From: Nymphalis io
Taxonomy: Eukaryota > Arthropoda > Insecta > Lepidoptera > Nymphalidae
Length of the DNA stretch: 64,000 nucleotides
Direction of reading: 5' to 3'
NCBI RefSeq assembly: GCF_905147045.1
Contig: NC_065910.1
Span: forward strand, 6,820,001 to 6,884,000
A model generated the notes under the pieces. That model searched no databases. It was not told where the DNA came from and was given only the letters and a program-made list of their open reading frames with translations. Made by a program: the position numbers and the translations under genes. This document shows, piece by piece, positions 54,086 to 64,000 of the stretch; the first letter of the stretch is position 1; each line of letters starts with the position of its first letter.

Positions 54086-55268
54086 ATATTTCATACATAA
54101 TTTGTATGTATCGGTAATAATGATTAGTACTTTTTTTAATTACACACAAGGCCGTCTGTTTCATAGGTAGGCAACTTAATGCCAGTATTGCTGATAGCAG
54201 CTGACAACATTTAAATAAGTGTACAAATATATACTATAATATACCCAAACTCACGGCAAAAATAAAAACCACAACCTAAATCTACAGCCAGTCAATATTT
54301 GCCAAAAAACCAGACCAATAACTTGAAAACCGACTGAAAGACAATTTTCTCACCGACTACGTGGATATAATGAGCTGTCTCTGAAATTCTTAAACATATA
54401 TATGTCGCGGATACAAATGGATCGCCATCTAAATGGCTGCCATTGTAGTCCAACATGTTGATTGTATAAAATCATTCAATGGGCACGTCCAGCGCTGGCG
54501 CTGTCCTGAGAGTAAGAGACCAAGAAACCAAGTGTATCATTCGTAAACGATCACACGCACTACTGACAAATACACCATTATATTTTTATATTTCCAACAG
54601 TCGGCTGCATAGTAAACTTGGTACCCGTCTTATATTTTCACAACTTGACGTCTGGCAATCTCCATCACGTTGTGTGTTGTTGTCATTCGAATAAAATAAG
54701 TGACGTCGTATTCCCGCTTAAATTATTATCTCTAACATCTTCATACAATATAAGTCCATCCTATTAGAAGTTCCATATTAATCGATTTAGTTATGTTAGT
54801 AACTAACAAATAAACAAAATTAATCTCTCCACAATATAATATGATTAATTTAATGAAAATAGAAAGGCAAGCGGCAATCTGTAAAGTTTTCCTTATACGG
54901 TCGTTTATATGGGATCTAATATGTTAAATTTCTTGCGCGTATACGAGGGATTTCTCATATTTTAGACCGAAACACAACAATACTATTTTTTTGGCGGTGA
55001 AGGAATGGATTGGTTTTATTTACTCTCGTCCAACGTCTGCAACGGTAAATTAAATTTGTTTATGATAATTTCGTTATAAATACTTTGAATATGTATTGTA
55101 TACGTTTTTATAATAAAATTTAAATTTTCTCCTGCATTAATATTATATGACCTGGTTGACCGAGCTTAGCTCGGCTTTTATTTTGTATGTTTGTGTTGAA
55201 AAATTACGTTTTTCACACATATGTAGGTACACTTAAAAAGCAAAACCTTATCAAAATACAAAATAGCC
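54086..55268. other. Mixed composition, no assignable gene
   Basis: A GC-richer patch at 54405-54560 and a 71-codon plus frame (54479-54694, starting MGTSSAGAVLRVRDQETKC) have no family, start context or splice support. ACCGAAACACAACAATACTA (54964-54983) is a scrap of SINE family A. Confidence 0.35.
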
Positions 55269-55533
55269 AAGCTCGTATGGGTAGGTACCACCCACTCATC
55301 AGATATTATAGCGCAAAACAACAGTACTTGGTATTGCTGTGTTCCGGTTTGAAAGGTGAGTGAGCCAGTATAATTACAGGCACAATGGACATAACATCTT
55401 AGTTCCCAAGGTTGGTGGCGCATTGTTGATGTAAACGATGGTTAACATTTCTTACAATGCCTTTGTCTAAGGGCGTTGGTGACCACTTACCATCAGGTGG
55501 CCCATATGCTCGTCCACCGACCTATACTATAAA
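55269..55533 (+). mobile_element. SINE family A, plus copy, head-truncated
   Basis: Starts at CAAGCTCGTATGGGTAGGTA, about 20 bases short of the family head, and ends CGACCTATACTATAAAA. Confidence 0.93.
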
Positions 55534-56406
55534 ACAATTGTTAGAACCGTTTCCGACATACATGAAATAAGTTTATACATACACATGAATTGCACATTTA
55601 ATATTTTATGTTTTGTCTACTGTGTGTGCTTTTCGCAATAAACTTTTTTTCACTAGTTCAATTAAGACAGGATAGTCACAGTTCTGGAATGTAGATAATA
55701 TTGAGAAGAAAAGGTAAAAAATTAATTAACATCGTCACTTATATTCGACGATCAAATTACATAGACATGTTCATTAAATACATTTACAGTCAATAATACA
55801 TAATAATTTACGCCTCTGATATTATGAAAGCCTTAAATAAATACAAATAAAATTTTTAAAAAGTTACATTATAAATTGTTAATTAAATACATTATTATTA
55901 TTTATATTGTTATATCAAGCATATAGTTTATTTCAAAATAAATTCTTTATTAAAACAATTGTTAAAATCTGATCAAATTATAAAGGAATTAAAAAACAAA
56001 CGGTCACGCAAAAACAATAAAAAATTAAGACGTCCGGAACAATTTCTCCGCTTCCTACAACTGTAAAATATTCTGTCAGGAAAACCGAATCGGAAAATCG
56101 GAGAGAAATTGGACTCGTATACCGAAAAATATAAAGCCAATTACTGAACAAGAGTGACTCGCCGCATGTTCTATTCCAGCCGTAAAAATCTGAATTTGTG
56201 TTAATATTTGACATCCCAAGAAGGTTCCTTAAAATATGTTTTATGTTGTTATAATATTGCAAGACGACAAAGCGATTGAAAATATTTGTGAGGTTATATA
56301 TATTTTGTTTGCAACAATTTATTTTTAATTTAAAACAGACTAGAAGCGACTCTAAAATGTCGGTAATTTTGTTTACAATACATTTTAATTTACAGTCACA
56401 TAATAT
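55534..56406. other. AT-rich; 94-codon orphan frame
   Basis: A minus frame (56262-55978) includes DFYGWNRTCGESLLFSN and a hydrophobic C-terminus (VLIFYCFCVTVCFLIPL). No family, splice site or codon-level support, so left as an unassigned frame. Confidence 0.3.
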
Positions 56407-56768
56407 TAAATGACTAGACTCGTTGGTCTAGTGGCTAGATATAAGGCTGACCCGGACGTCCTAGGTTCAATTCCCAGGTCGCGCCAATAAAAAGTTGTTT
56501 TTTTTTCTGTCAGAAAATTCTCAGTAGGAGCCCGTGGTCTGGATGTCGGAAGTGTGTACACTAGCGCATCGGAAAGCACGTAAAGCCGTTGGTCCTGCGC
56601 CTGAACTCTTTCCGGTCATGTCGGATTGCCGTCCCATCGGATTATGAGAGTTAGGGAATAGAGTGCACCTATGTTTGCGCACACTCTTGTGCACTATAAT
56701 ATATCCTGCCCAGCTGGCTAATCTCTGTTGAGATTGGTCGCCATGGCCGAAATCAGTCTGGAGGAATT
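56407..56768 (+). mobile_element. SINE family C, best full-length copy
   Basis: tRNA-like head with A box TGGTCTAGTGGC (56424-56435) and B box GGTTCAATTCC (56464-56474), then CGCGCCAATAAAAAGTTG, the CAGAAAATTCTCAGTAGGAG segment, GTGTGTACACTAGCGCATCG, CTTTCCGGTCATGTCGGATT and the CTGGAGGA end. It is the reference copy for family C in this window. Confidence 0.93.
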
Positions 56769-57582
56769 TACCTTACTAATATTCAATGAACAATTCTTGG
56801 ATAAAGATATGGAAAATTGATTTTTAAGTTTATTTAAACCACTATTTTTTTATTACGAGCGAGGCTCATGCTACCTGGTACTATAAATATAATCTGATTT
56901 GTCATTTTATCAAGGTCATGTCATTTGTCATTTTATAACGGCTAAACGATTTGGAGCTTAAGACATCTTCATATATATATAAAAAAAAAAAATATACGGA
57001 AGCACAAATATTAACTTGTACTAAAATAAAAAGGAAAATTAAGAAATATATTATTTCCATAAGAAGTATAAGCCAGGTATCTAAATTGCTTTGTCAAAAA
57101 GTCGCTTTATCTATTTGAAATATTTAAGTTTATCAATTGCAATGAATAATATATACGATACGACACGATTTCTTTCATAATATTATTATACATCAATGAT
57201 TTTATGGTCATCGATTGAAAATTTAAAAGTAAATAAATAATGGTTCGACAGTTATTTCATATACAATACTCGCAAGTATTGCAGGCGGGTTGTATTAATG
57301 TTGCCTGCTGAAAAATAAGCATGGCTTATTCATATGTATGTTGAATGTATCTAAATCGTGAAACGTCGAAACCGACTTTCTATGGTACGCTATTTTGATA
57401 CGCTTATCCTCTTAATGTTGTTATTATTAAAATCAATATCGCAGTTACATTTTTGAGTTATTTTCTTACAGATAGCAAGCATCGTTAAGAAACGAGTGAG
57501 ATGAAGATTATTCTTAATAAGATATTAATTAACGTTTTAATGTTAATAAAAATGAAACATGAATAATTCACAAGAAAGTATA
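56769..57582. other. AT-rich, no recognised feature
   Basis: Poly-A at 56981-56992. Nothing coding-like or repetitive. Confidence 0.5.
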
Positions 57583-57766
57583 ATACAGAGCCTCTAAGTA
57601 CGAAATGGCGCTGAAACGCATACCATTTCTTGGCACTCTTCCCCGAATTTCCCCTCTTGGCCCATTTTCGTACACTTTATCGCAACTGAAAAAATTTCGG
57701 TGGAGGCAATTTACACTCACTAACGATATTTTAATTAATTTCGTTTTTATGTTAAAAATATACTAA
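57583..57766. other. GC-richer block with open frames on both strands
   Basis: On the plus strand an ATG at 57605 opens 53 codons (MALKRIPFLGTLPRISPLGP ... to TAA at 57764). On the minus strand, after CCGAAATTTTTTCAG, a frame reads CDKVYENGPRGEIRGRVPRN onward. Both being open in a compact GC peak suggests either a small exon (minus strand has the better splice context) or an interspersed repeat I cannot name. The left edge CAGAGCCTCTAAGTACGAAA is sharp, like a transposon end. Confidence 0.25.
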
Positions 57767-58003
57767 AATATATTGTTGGATTTTTTTGTTAATATATACA
57801 TATATATTTTATTAAATATTTCAATCAAAAAATTAACGCCTTATATAATATGAATAGTCACGTGTCTGTCGAAAAATAATAATGTATATACATATATGTG
57901 ATTTAAAGACTTTGTATTATTATTATTGTTTAATCATATTGTCTGCACCAAGGCGAAAAATGCAAAAAGGGTAAAGATATAATGTGTGTTACGAATAAAT
58001 ATA

Positions 58004-58292
58004 AGGTGGTAGAGCTTTGTGCAAGCTCGTCTGGGTAGGTACCACCCACTCATCAGATATTCTACCGCAAAACAGCAGTATTTGGTATTGTTGTGTTCCG
58101 GTTTGAAGGGTGAGTGAGCCAGTGTAATTACAGGCACAAGGGACATAACATCTTAGTTCCCAAGGTTGGTGGCGCATTGGTGATGTAAGCGGTGGTGAAC
58201 ATTTCTTACAATGCCAATGTCTAAGGGCGTTTGGTGACCACTTACCATCAGGTGGCCCATATGCTCGTCCGCCTTCCTATTCTATAAAAAAA
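58004..58292 (+). mobile_element. SINE family A, full-length plus copy
   Basis: GGTGGTAGAGCTTTGTGCAA to CCTATTCTATAAAAAAA. Little diverged from the others, so probably young. Confidence 0.95.
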
Positions 58293-58308
58293 TATATATT
58301 AAATCTGC

Positions 58309-58450
58309 TAAATTTGTGTTTATAATTCATCTCGTGCTTAACGGTAAAGGAAAACATCGTGAGGAAACCTGCATATGTCGAATTTCACTGAAATTCTGTC
58401 ACATTTGTATTCCACCAACCCGCATTGAAGCAGCGTGGATATAGCTAATG
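58309..58450 (+). mobile_element. SINE family B, plus copy, both ends missing
   Basis: AATTCATCTCGTGCTTAACG, GTAAAGGAAAACATCGTGAG and GCATTGAAGCAGCGTGGATA. Confidence 0.88.
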
Positions 58451-58471
58451 TCAGACTTAAAACCTTTTCTT

Positions 58472-58701
58472 TTTTATGGTTTAGGTATTGGGCAAATGGA
58501 CTACTTGATGGTAAGTGGTCACTACCATATCATAAATATTGGTGATGTAAGAAATATTAACCATTTCTTACATCGCTAATGCGCCACCTACCTTGGGAAT
58601 CTTGATGTTATGTCCCTTGTGCTTCTAGTTACACTGGCTCACTCTCCTTTGAAATCGGAACGCAATAAAATTACTATATGTGTTCGTTAGTAAATATCAG
58701 G
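58472..58701 (-). mobile_element. SINE family A, diverged minus copy
   Basis: ACTTGATGGTAAGTGGTCAC, GCGCCACCTACCTTGGGAAT and CCCTTGTGCTTCTAGTTACA. The head end has decayed. Confidence 0.87.
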
Positions 58702-59029
58702 GGAGCTATTCTGTAAAAATAAATGCAAAATTAGAACGTGAAATGTCAGAAAGTGATCTATTTTGATTAGCGACATTTCCAGCTATATTAATATTTAAAT
58801 AATAAAAGTTTCAAAATTGCCAATCACTATAAGTCTTCTTTAAGCATTTTCGACTGATTGCCAAATATGTTATTTGCTCATTAATGTAACTTTAATAATA
58901 TTTAATATAGATCGATTGTGTTTTGTCCGTATTATATAATAAATGTATAAATATATAGGATATTTATAATACATTTATTAATTTGCGCTGGGCAAAGTGG
59001 ACAGATAACATAGTAAGTAGTTAAATAAA
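58702..59029. other. AT-rich, no recognised feature
   Basis: Nothing coding-like or repetitive seen. Confidence 0.5.
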
Positions 59030-59312
59030 GTAACAGTCTGTAAATGTCTCACTACAGGGCTAAGACCACCACCACGCTGCTCCTATGTGGGTTGGTGTGT
59101 TCAAATAATGAAGAAAAACATCACGAGGAGACCTGGTATGTCAAAGCATGCCAGGTTTCCTCGTGATGTTTATGTTTTTCTTCACCGCCAAGTGTGAGAT
59201 CAATTTTAAGAATCACAAATTAAGCACATAATAATTCAGTGGTGCCCACCTGAGCTTGATGCCGCAATCAACAGTTTAGATTTACGAGTTAAGCCACTAC
59301 GCCCTCTTGGTA
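59030..59312 (-). mobile_element. SINE family B, minus copy carrying a hairpin
   Basis: AGTAACAGTCTGTAAATGTC at the left and the head complement at 59255-59312. The central part of the family (the GGAAAACATCGTGAGGAAACC region) is present twice in opposite orientations, creating the inverted repeat at 59110-59183. Confidence 0.85.
59110..59183. repeat. Inverted repeat, ~31/37-base arms, 6-base loop
   Basis: Left arm 59110-59140 (GAAGAAAAACATCACGAGGA...) and right arm 59147-59183 are complementary apart from two mismatches and a six-base bulge; the loop is TCAAAG. Confidence 0.92.
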
Positions 59313-59585
59313 CATAATTAGTAAGTAAATAAAAATAAACAATTTTTCAATTGAAATTTAAACAATAATATTATTTATTTCAAAATACATTTGAAGAGAC
59401 TTTATGACGCATATGAGACGAATATTCAAAGCATTCGATAAATATTAAATTCCCAGGATTATATAGATGCTGTATAATATTTTCGTGTTATATGAATTTG
59501 TGATTGCAATCTTTTATTCATGACGGCAAATTGACAGCGTATAATTTGTCATTTTTCTCGTATTTACGTTGAATTGAACCAACAC

Positions 59586-59620
<35 letters not shown>
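59586..59620. repeat. Compound (TA)n(TG)n microsatellite
   Basis: About 6 TA units run into about 11 TG units. The frame across it (59574-59786) is not a gene. Confidence 0.95.
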
Positions 59621-60479
59621 TATACACTTCGAAATATTACGCTATCTATACTCATATATGTCAAACAAGCGCATCAAAATGTTTGAGAGAATTTTCAGTT
59701 GCTGGCTAGTTATGCAAGCACGAATGAACTTGAATGAAATGAACGTGTGCTCGAACGTATCTTGTATGGCTAAGGCTCATTTTTGATATCATAAAGACAC
59801 TTTCTTACAAACTGTTGAACGCTGATCAAATTTTAATTGTTAATCTTTATCTAAATCATCATTGGTCGAGTATAGTCGGTGACGAAATATTCAACCAATA
59901 AGGGTTTAATATTTAGTTCATAATTTTCGTAACTGAAGGTACCTACGTGAAATATTCATCGACAAACATGGCAGATACTGCAGCAACACAAACGATACTG
60001 TACAAACGAACAGATTTTTTACGTTACATCTCAATTTCTCGTCATATATTATTTTTAGAGAACAAACATGAAAATATTTTTTTATAGAAAAATATAATGA
60101 TAAAAAATAACAGATTTATTGATACAGTGTCGTCAGAATATTATAACTTGTAAAACATATAATCGTTTCCACTATTGATTGATGAAAACGACCTCGTTGA
60201 TAAGCAAATATTCCAAATAAAATTGATCATAACAAGGCACTTAAGAGCGTAATTTGTTAAAGTATATTTCATCAAATCAAATCCTATTGTGAGAATAGCA
60301 CTTTAAAACATAATACCTATTAATAATGCTTCAAAAATAGATACATGAAACGAAATTATATTTCTATTTACGAGTTGAGTATATTTTGGAGAAGAGTTAA
60401 ATCTGAAATCATCAATACGTTTCCAATTAAAAAGTATTTAAAAGTAAATTCTAAATGACATTATATGTACTTCATTCTA
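59621..60479. other. AT-rich, no recognised feature
   Basis: Nothing coding-like or repetitive seen. Confidence 0.5.
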
Positions 60480-60580
60480 CTTTTAACCTACAGGCACTTT
60501 TGAATCGAAGTTTTACAGATGTATTAAAATTATCACCGGCTCTGAAGATCGATTCCATACTAAACAAATATATGCTTGTA
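60480..60580 (-). repeat. Retroelement 3' end fragment (CCGGTTC type, reverse)
   Basis: CAGGCACTTTTGAATCGAAG followed by TTATCACCGGCTCTGAAG resembles, in reverse, the lepidopteran element tail that also seems to underlie the satellite at 18325-20764. Confidence 0.4.
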
Positions 60581-60959
60581 ATAACAATTACATTTATGTA
60601 TATTGTATGAAAATCAACGAACTTTACTCCAATCACTTTCATCATCGATATAATCCTGCAAAGAATAATATACCTTAGTTATTATCAAATAAGCTATAAA
60701 TTTATTTATTGATAAATCTAAAATGATTTGTATTTGTATATGACATACTCATTTACAATAGATTTTATGGATTTGTGATACAGAAAGCTAATAAGCGAAG
60801 TGTTTCTATTAATACTTAATGAAGTGGAAATATAATTTAATAAACTGTATTGTAATAATTCATAAGATTTCTAAAGATTATTTAGCTTTACGCTATACAA
60901 AGAAAACCTTTCAATATTTATCATTTCAAACCCTGTAGTCCATTTGCTTTCAGCTTAAG
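60581..60959. other. AT-rich, no recognised feature
   Basis: Nothing coding-like or repetitive seen. Confidence 0.5.
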
Positions 60960-60979
60960 TAATAATAATAACTTCATAT

Positions 60980-61199
60980 AAGAAGGAGCTCCATCGGCCG
61001 ATGGAGCCGACACGTGTTAAAGTAGAGACCACGCTTAGGAAAACGTAGTGTAGGACGCCCTGTGACAAGATGGACCGACGATTTAAAAAAGGTGGCAGGT
61101 ACGGGATGGATGCGGACTACCCAAGATCGGGATGGTTGCCGTTCTATGGGAGATGGCTTTCGTCCAGCAGTGGACGTCAAAAGGCTGAAAATAAATAAA
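60980..61199 (+). mobile_element. RTE-like retrotransposon 3' end with AAATA tail
   Basis: A plus frame around 61045-61130 reads GRPVTRWTDDLKK, VAGTGWMRTTQDRDG, and the sequence ends GTCCAGCAGTGGACGTCAAA followed by AAATAAATAAATAA. This is the usual RTE C-terminus and 3' tail. Everything upstream is missing. The minus-strand open frame across it is incidental. Confidence 0.8.
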
Positions 61200-61268
61200 T
61201 AAGAAGAAGTATACAAAGCTGACTGCCAACCTTCGCTAGTCGGAATGGCAATCTAAGAAGAAGAATAA
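61200..61268 (+). mobile_element. 3' end of the 9.8-kb RTE family, directly abutting
   Basis: AAAGCTGACTGCCAACCTTC, GCTAGTCGGAATGGCAATCT and a GAAGAAGAA tail match 11523-11586 closely. Only about 65 bases are present, joined without spacer to the preceding RTE tail. Confidence 0.88.
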
Positions 61269-61582
61269 TCAATTCAATATAATTGGTCTACATACTGTTA
61301 CATAATGTTCAGTTGTGTGATTAAATTATTTTTTACTGTTTGTCACTGGTCACTGGTTATATTAAGTAGAATTGAAGCGTTATATATTTCAAAATGATAA
61401 AAAAATATAGTCAATACACGTAAACGTCAGATTTGTTATTCTAGTCGATTCGAAACATTTTTAAATTTTAATTTTTTTTTTGCGTATATCACACGCAATC
61501 TGTAATACATTTTTGAATTGACACATACATCACTTATGTTCTCTAGACACATTTTGTGACAGTTTCCGTAATAATCAATAGA
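61269..61582. other. AT-rich, no recognised feature
   Basis: Nothing coding-like or repetitive seen. Confidence 0.5.
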
Positions 61583-62008
61583 TATGAAGTCGCAAATCTT
61601 GAGGTCCTGAGTTTAGGTCGAATCGATAAAAAATTGGTTTGCGTGGTTGGTAGATACTTGCCTTTCGCGCCCAAGCCCTGAGTTCGATTCCCACCCAGGA
61701 CAGATATGTATATATAAACATGTTTGTTTGTCTTGACTCTGGGTGTAATTATCTATATAAGTATGTATTCAGTAAGAGCTCTGCTTAGTTTGGGATCAGA
61801 GGGCCTTGTGTGAATAATGTCCTAGGATATTATTATTATTTTTGGTATTGGGTTTTAGTGACAGAAAATCATCTGTGCCATCCCATCGGGCTCTTCTTCC
61901 ATAGTCTGATATACTGTGGTAATAGATATTGCACTTTTTGTGCACTATAATATAGCTAGTCTCCCTTAGATTTGTCACCGTGGCCAAAATCAGTCAGGGG
62001 GACATCGA
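61583..62008 (+). mobile_element. SINE family C, plus copy split by family D
   Basis: The head side (61583-61637: CTTGAGGTCCTGAGTTTAGG, TCGAATCGATAAAAAATTGG) and the 3' side (61846-62008: GTTTTAGTGACAGAAAATCA, GTGCACTATAATATAGC, AAATCAGTCAGGGGGAC) form one copy with a family D SINE between. ATTGGTTT/ATTGGGTTT at the junctions is a plausible target duplication. Confidence 0.85.
61638..61845 (+). mobile_element. SINE family D, full-length plus copy, nested
   Basis: Head with B-box-like AGTTCGATTCC (61680-61690), then CACCCAGGACAGATATG, TGGGTGTAATTATCTATATA, CTGCTTAGTTTGGGATCAGA and an ATT-repeat tail (AGGATATTATTATTATTTTT). Confidence 0.9.
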
Positions 62009-63239
62009 ACAAAAACAACACTATACTTTTTGCCATTTACATCCTGAACAAAAGACAGTGGATAAAAATAACACAAAAAACAAATATATATGAAATTAAC
62101 GTAAACTATAAATATTTTTGTGCGATTTTTTTTTTAAATCTTATCTAAAACCTTGTTCAAAAGCGATTAAGCAATACAAAATATACAAAATTTATTAAGG
62201 GGCTTTAATAGCGAGGCTAAAATAGCCTACTAACAATGCAAAGGAATTCCCATATACTGAGGAAAGCCGGAAGTTTGATGATTTAAGACGCTTAGAATAG
62301 CTTAATTCAACGGATTTCTAGCGAGTTTCATAATTATATTGTGCTGAGTTCCCTTTGTACGCTTCGAATGCTCTCACGATTTTGATGCTTCATTAAGAAG
62401 TGTGCAACGCATTGCCTATTAATTAATTTTAATTATAGCTTTTATTCGTTTTCATATGAGACCTATAAATTTAATGAAGAATTCGAAACAAGAAAATATT
62501 CTTGACTGACATTCTTATATAGAAATTATTCAATATTTATCATATAGTAAGTATATATATAGACGTAGTGATGTTCATAGAATAGCCGTCTTATGGCATT
62601 TCCAAACGTTCGTGAGTTGATACATATTCGGTATAATTGTGTAAATACATAAAGGATTCCTTCATCGTCTATTATGAACACTAATATTAAATATGAGAAG
62701 TCACCAATGCTTTTCCAGATTCAAACTCTGGACGCTTATGCAATCATATTTAAATATTTTCTTTAAAAATATAAAAATATCATATAAAGACCAGCAAGTT
62801 CATCAACAAATATAATCGCTCAAAGTGATTTCACGCTTCAATTTCATGCCACGTCGAAGAAACAGCAAAAAATACAGAGAAATTACATTATCATACGCAA
62901 ATCGCTTTCATGGCATGTTGTCAGACGCATTCCAGGATAATATATCACGTGCCTATATCATACCTGAGTTTTTATTGGGCTGACGTTCCATTAGACCATA
63001 TATAGATCATTCGTTGGATAAGTAGATTATGATACGAGGTTCTTCTAGTCTTCATAATGTTGTGATTATTTTCTTCTGAATATTTGAATAATCGAAGTTT
63101 CGTGGAAACGTTTTGAATATATTATAGTTTTATTATGTATTCCAATTTCGTTCGAATTGCAAAAACGCTCATTAATAATATAATTAATTAATATTTGATT
63201 TTACTTCTGTTATTTATTTATCATTATTGGAGCTTAGCT
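62009..63239. other. AT-rich unique sequence
   Basis: No open frame, repeat family or splice-flanked block recognised in 1.2 kb. Confidence 0.5.
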
Positions 63240-63430
63240 TGAAGTAATCCTTTTTATTTGTGGTCCGATATGAACAGGACTCAAGTCTTAGCCCTAGGGA
63301 AGAACCGTGTTATGAGGGATTCTTATCTTCCCAAACCTTTGCGTCCTTAATAAGGATCGAAGAAGCTGCAGAGCTATTTTCACATAGGTCACATCTACTG
63401 CCTCTTCAATGCAAGTGAGTTTAAGGTGTT
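63240..63430. other. GC-richer strip of unknown nature
   Basis: Short open text MNRTQVLALGKNRVMRDSYL, then a TAATAA, then AELFSHRSHLLPLQCK up to GCAA|GTGAGT. The two parts are out of frame. It may be a decayed exon pair or mobile-element debris; I cannot decide. Confidence 0.2.
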
Positions 63431-63586
63431 AGTACTAGTTTTAATAAATAAATCAATAAAAAAATCATATAATATCAAAAACATAAGATGAAGTGTTGAG
63501 TTTATAATAAGTACCGACTTTTCCTAAAATTTCAATTTATCGAGCACTAAATAGTCTCATCCGTTGACTGTCATTGCAGTCTTAAT

Positions 63587-64000
63587 TCATTTCTCATCAT
63601 CAGAATCGTCTTCGTCCAACCAGTTCTCAATGATTGCGTGATTACTCAATCACATTTGATGTTAAAACAAAATAAAATTATCCAAGGTCGCTCAGATCGG
63701 TGATAAAAGTTTTTAATTACATTTGTAAACTCGTGCACTTAAGATCTTGCTGGAATATGCATGGCACTTTTGATGATGGATTTGATGGATGGAAGGCATA
63801 CGAGAACAGAAACAAGTGAATCGACATAAATAACATCCCCGGCATAATGGACCGCTATTAGGTAATAAAGGGTTAACACCAAAATTTATCTTACTTGCAG
63901 CTCTATTATACTCTGTCGGAAACCTACAACTACTATCCTCTTGTTCGGAATTTAGTTTAATTGTTCGACCAACTTTCAGTTGAATGTTGCTTTGACAGTT
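63587..64000 (-). pseudogene. Open frame entering from right edge, product unknown
   Basis: Reading the minus strand from the window edge, 95 codons are open (64000-63716), ending in TAA at 63713. The text starts NCQSNIQLKVGRTIKLN, includes QEDSSCRFPTEYNRAASKIN and GVNPLLPNSGPLCRGCYLC, and ends SARVYKCN. In the same frame, after further stops, 21 open codons (63649-63590) read LSNHAIIENWLDEDDSDDEK and end in TGA, an acidic tail typical of a protein C-terminus. A donor-like GCAA|GTAAGA lies inside the first part (about 63887), so the real exon may end there. The protein begins outside the window. I cannot tell whether it is a host gene with an intron, a pseudogene or a transposase end. Confidence 0.35.

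Noticed and set aside
54349..54400. Minus-strand splice-like block GAATTTCAG ... AGTCG|GTGAGA
   Set aside because: Only nine codons, no pyrimidine tract of note and no partner exon in phase.
55978..56262. 94-codon minus frame as a gene
   Set aside because: No recognisable domain and AT-driven residue choice. Not excluded as an orphan, but unsupported.
60974..61216. 80-codon minus frame at an RTE end
   Set aside because: The true coding text (GRPVTRWTDDLKK) is on the plus strand; the minus frame is its shadow.

Overview
The window is about 64 kb of AT-rich animal nuclear DNA that looks like an intergenic or intronic stretch of a lepidopteran, most likely butterfly, genome. The evidence is its repeat content: dozens of copies of four interspersed families with SINE features, of kinds familiar from nymphalid butterflies, RTE-clade and jockey-like non-LTR retrotransposon fragments, a cecropia-type mariner, and scraps of the common lepidopteran repeat ending in TAATATTATAAA. 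There is no bacterial-style gene packing, no CRISPR array and no rRNA gene. The tRNA-like stretches are SINE heads, not tRNA genes.

Layout. 1-9.8 kb: SINE copies, a 5'-truncated LINE with target-site duplications, and unique AT-rich DNA. 9.8-11.6 kb: the 3' two thirds of an RTE retrotransposon with a nearly open reverse transcriptase. 13.2-13.6 kb: a degraded coding-like frame I cannot identify. 18.3-20.8 kb: thirteen tandem copies of a ~188-bp satellite whose start resembles the 3' end of a lepidopteran retroelement. 24-27.4 kb: three degraded LINE fragments. 33.2-34.4 kb: a dead mariner with recognisable ends. 40-47 kb: dense nested SINEs, two candidate spliced exons and a three-copy ~90-bp local repeat. 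48.1-48.5 kb: the best candidate host gene, two minus-strand exons joined in phase across a 156-bp GT-AG intron. 53.4-54.1 kb: a jockey-like reverse transcriptase remnant split by a TA microsatellite. 61 kb: two different RTE 3' ends back to back. 63.6-64 kb: a minus-strand open frame running off the right edge.

Nothing here forms an operon or a coordinated system. Most protein-like signal is from mobile elements. Non-mobile coding evidence is limited to short candidate exons (41.9, 43.7 and 48.1-48.5 kb, plus weaker ones at 4.3, 32.7 and 35.0 kb). These suggest one or more genes with large introns, but I could not name a product for any of them. I did not find a convincing new biological system. 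The most informative structures are the satellite, the local three-copy repeat, the nested SINEs, the tandem RTE 3' ends and the unannotated spliced exons. SINE families are called A (GGTGGTAGGGC head), B (GCCGAGATGGC head), C (TGGTCTAGTGGC head) and D (3' part TGCTTAGTTTGGGATC). All coordinates of diverged repeats are good to roughly 10-20 bases.
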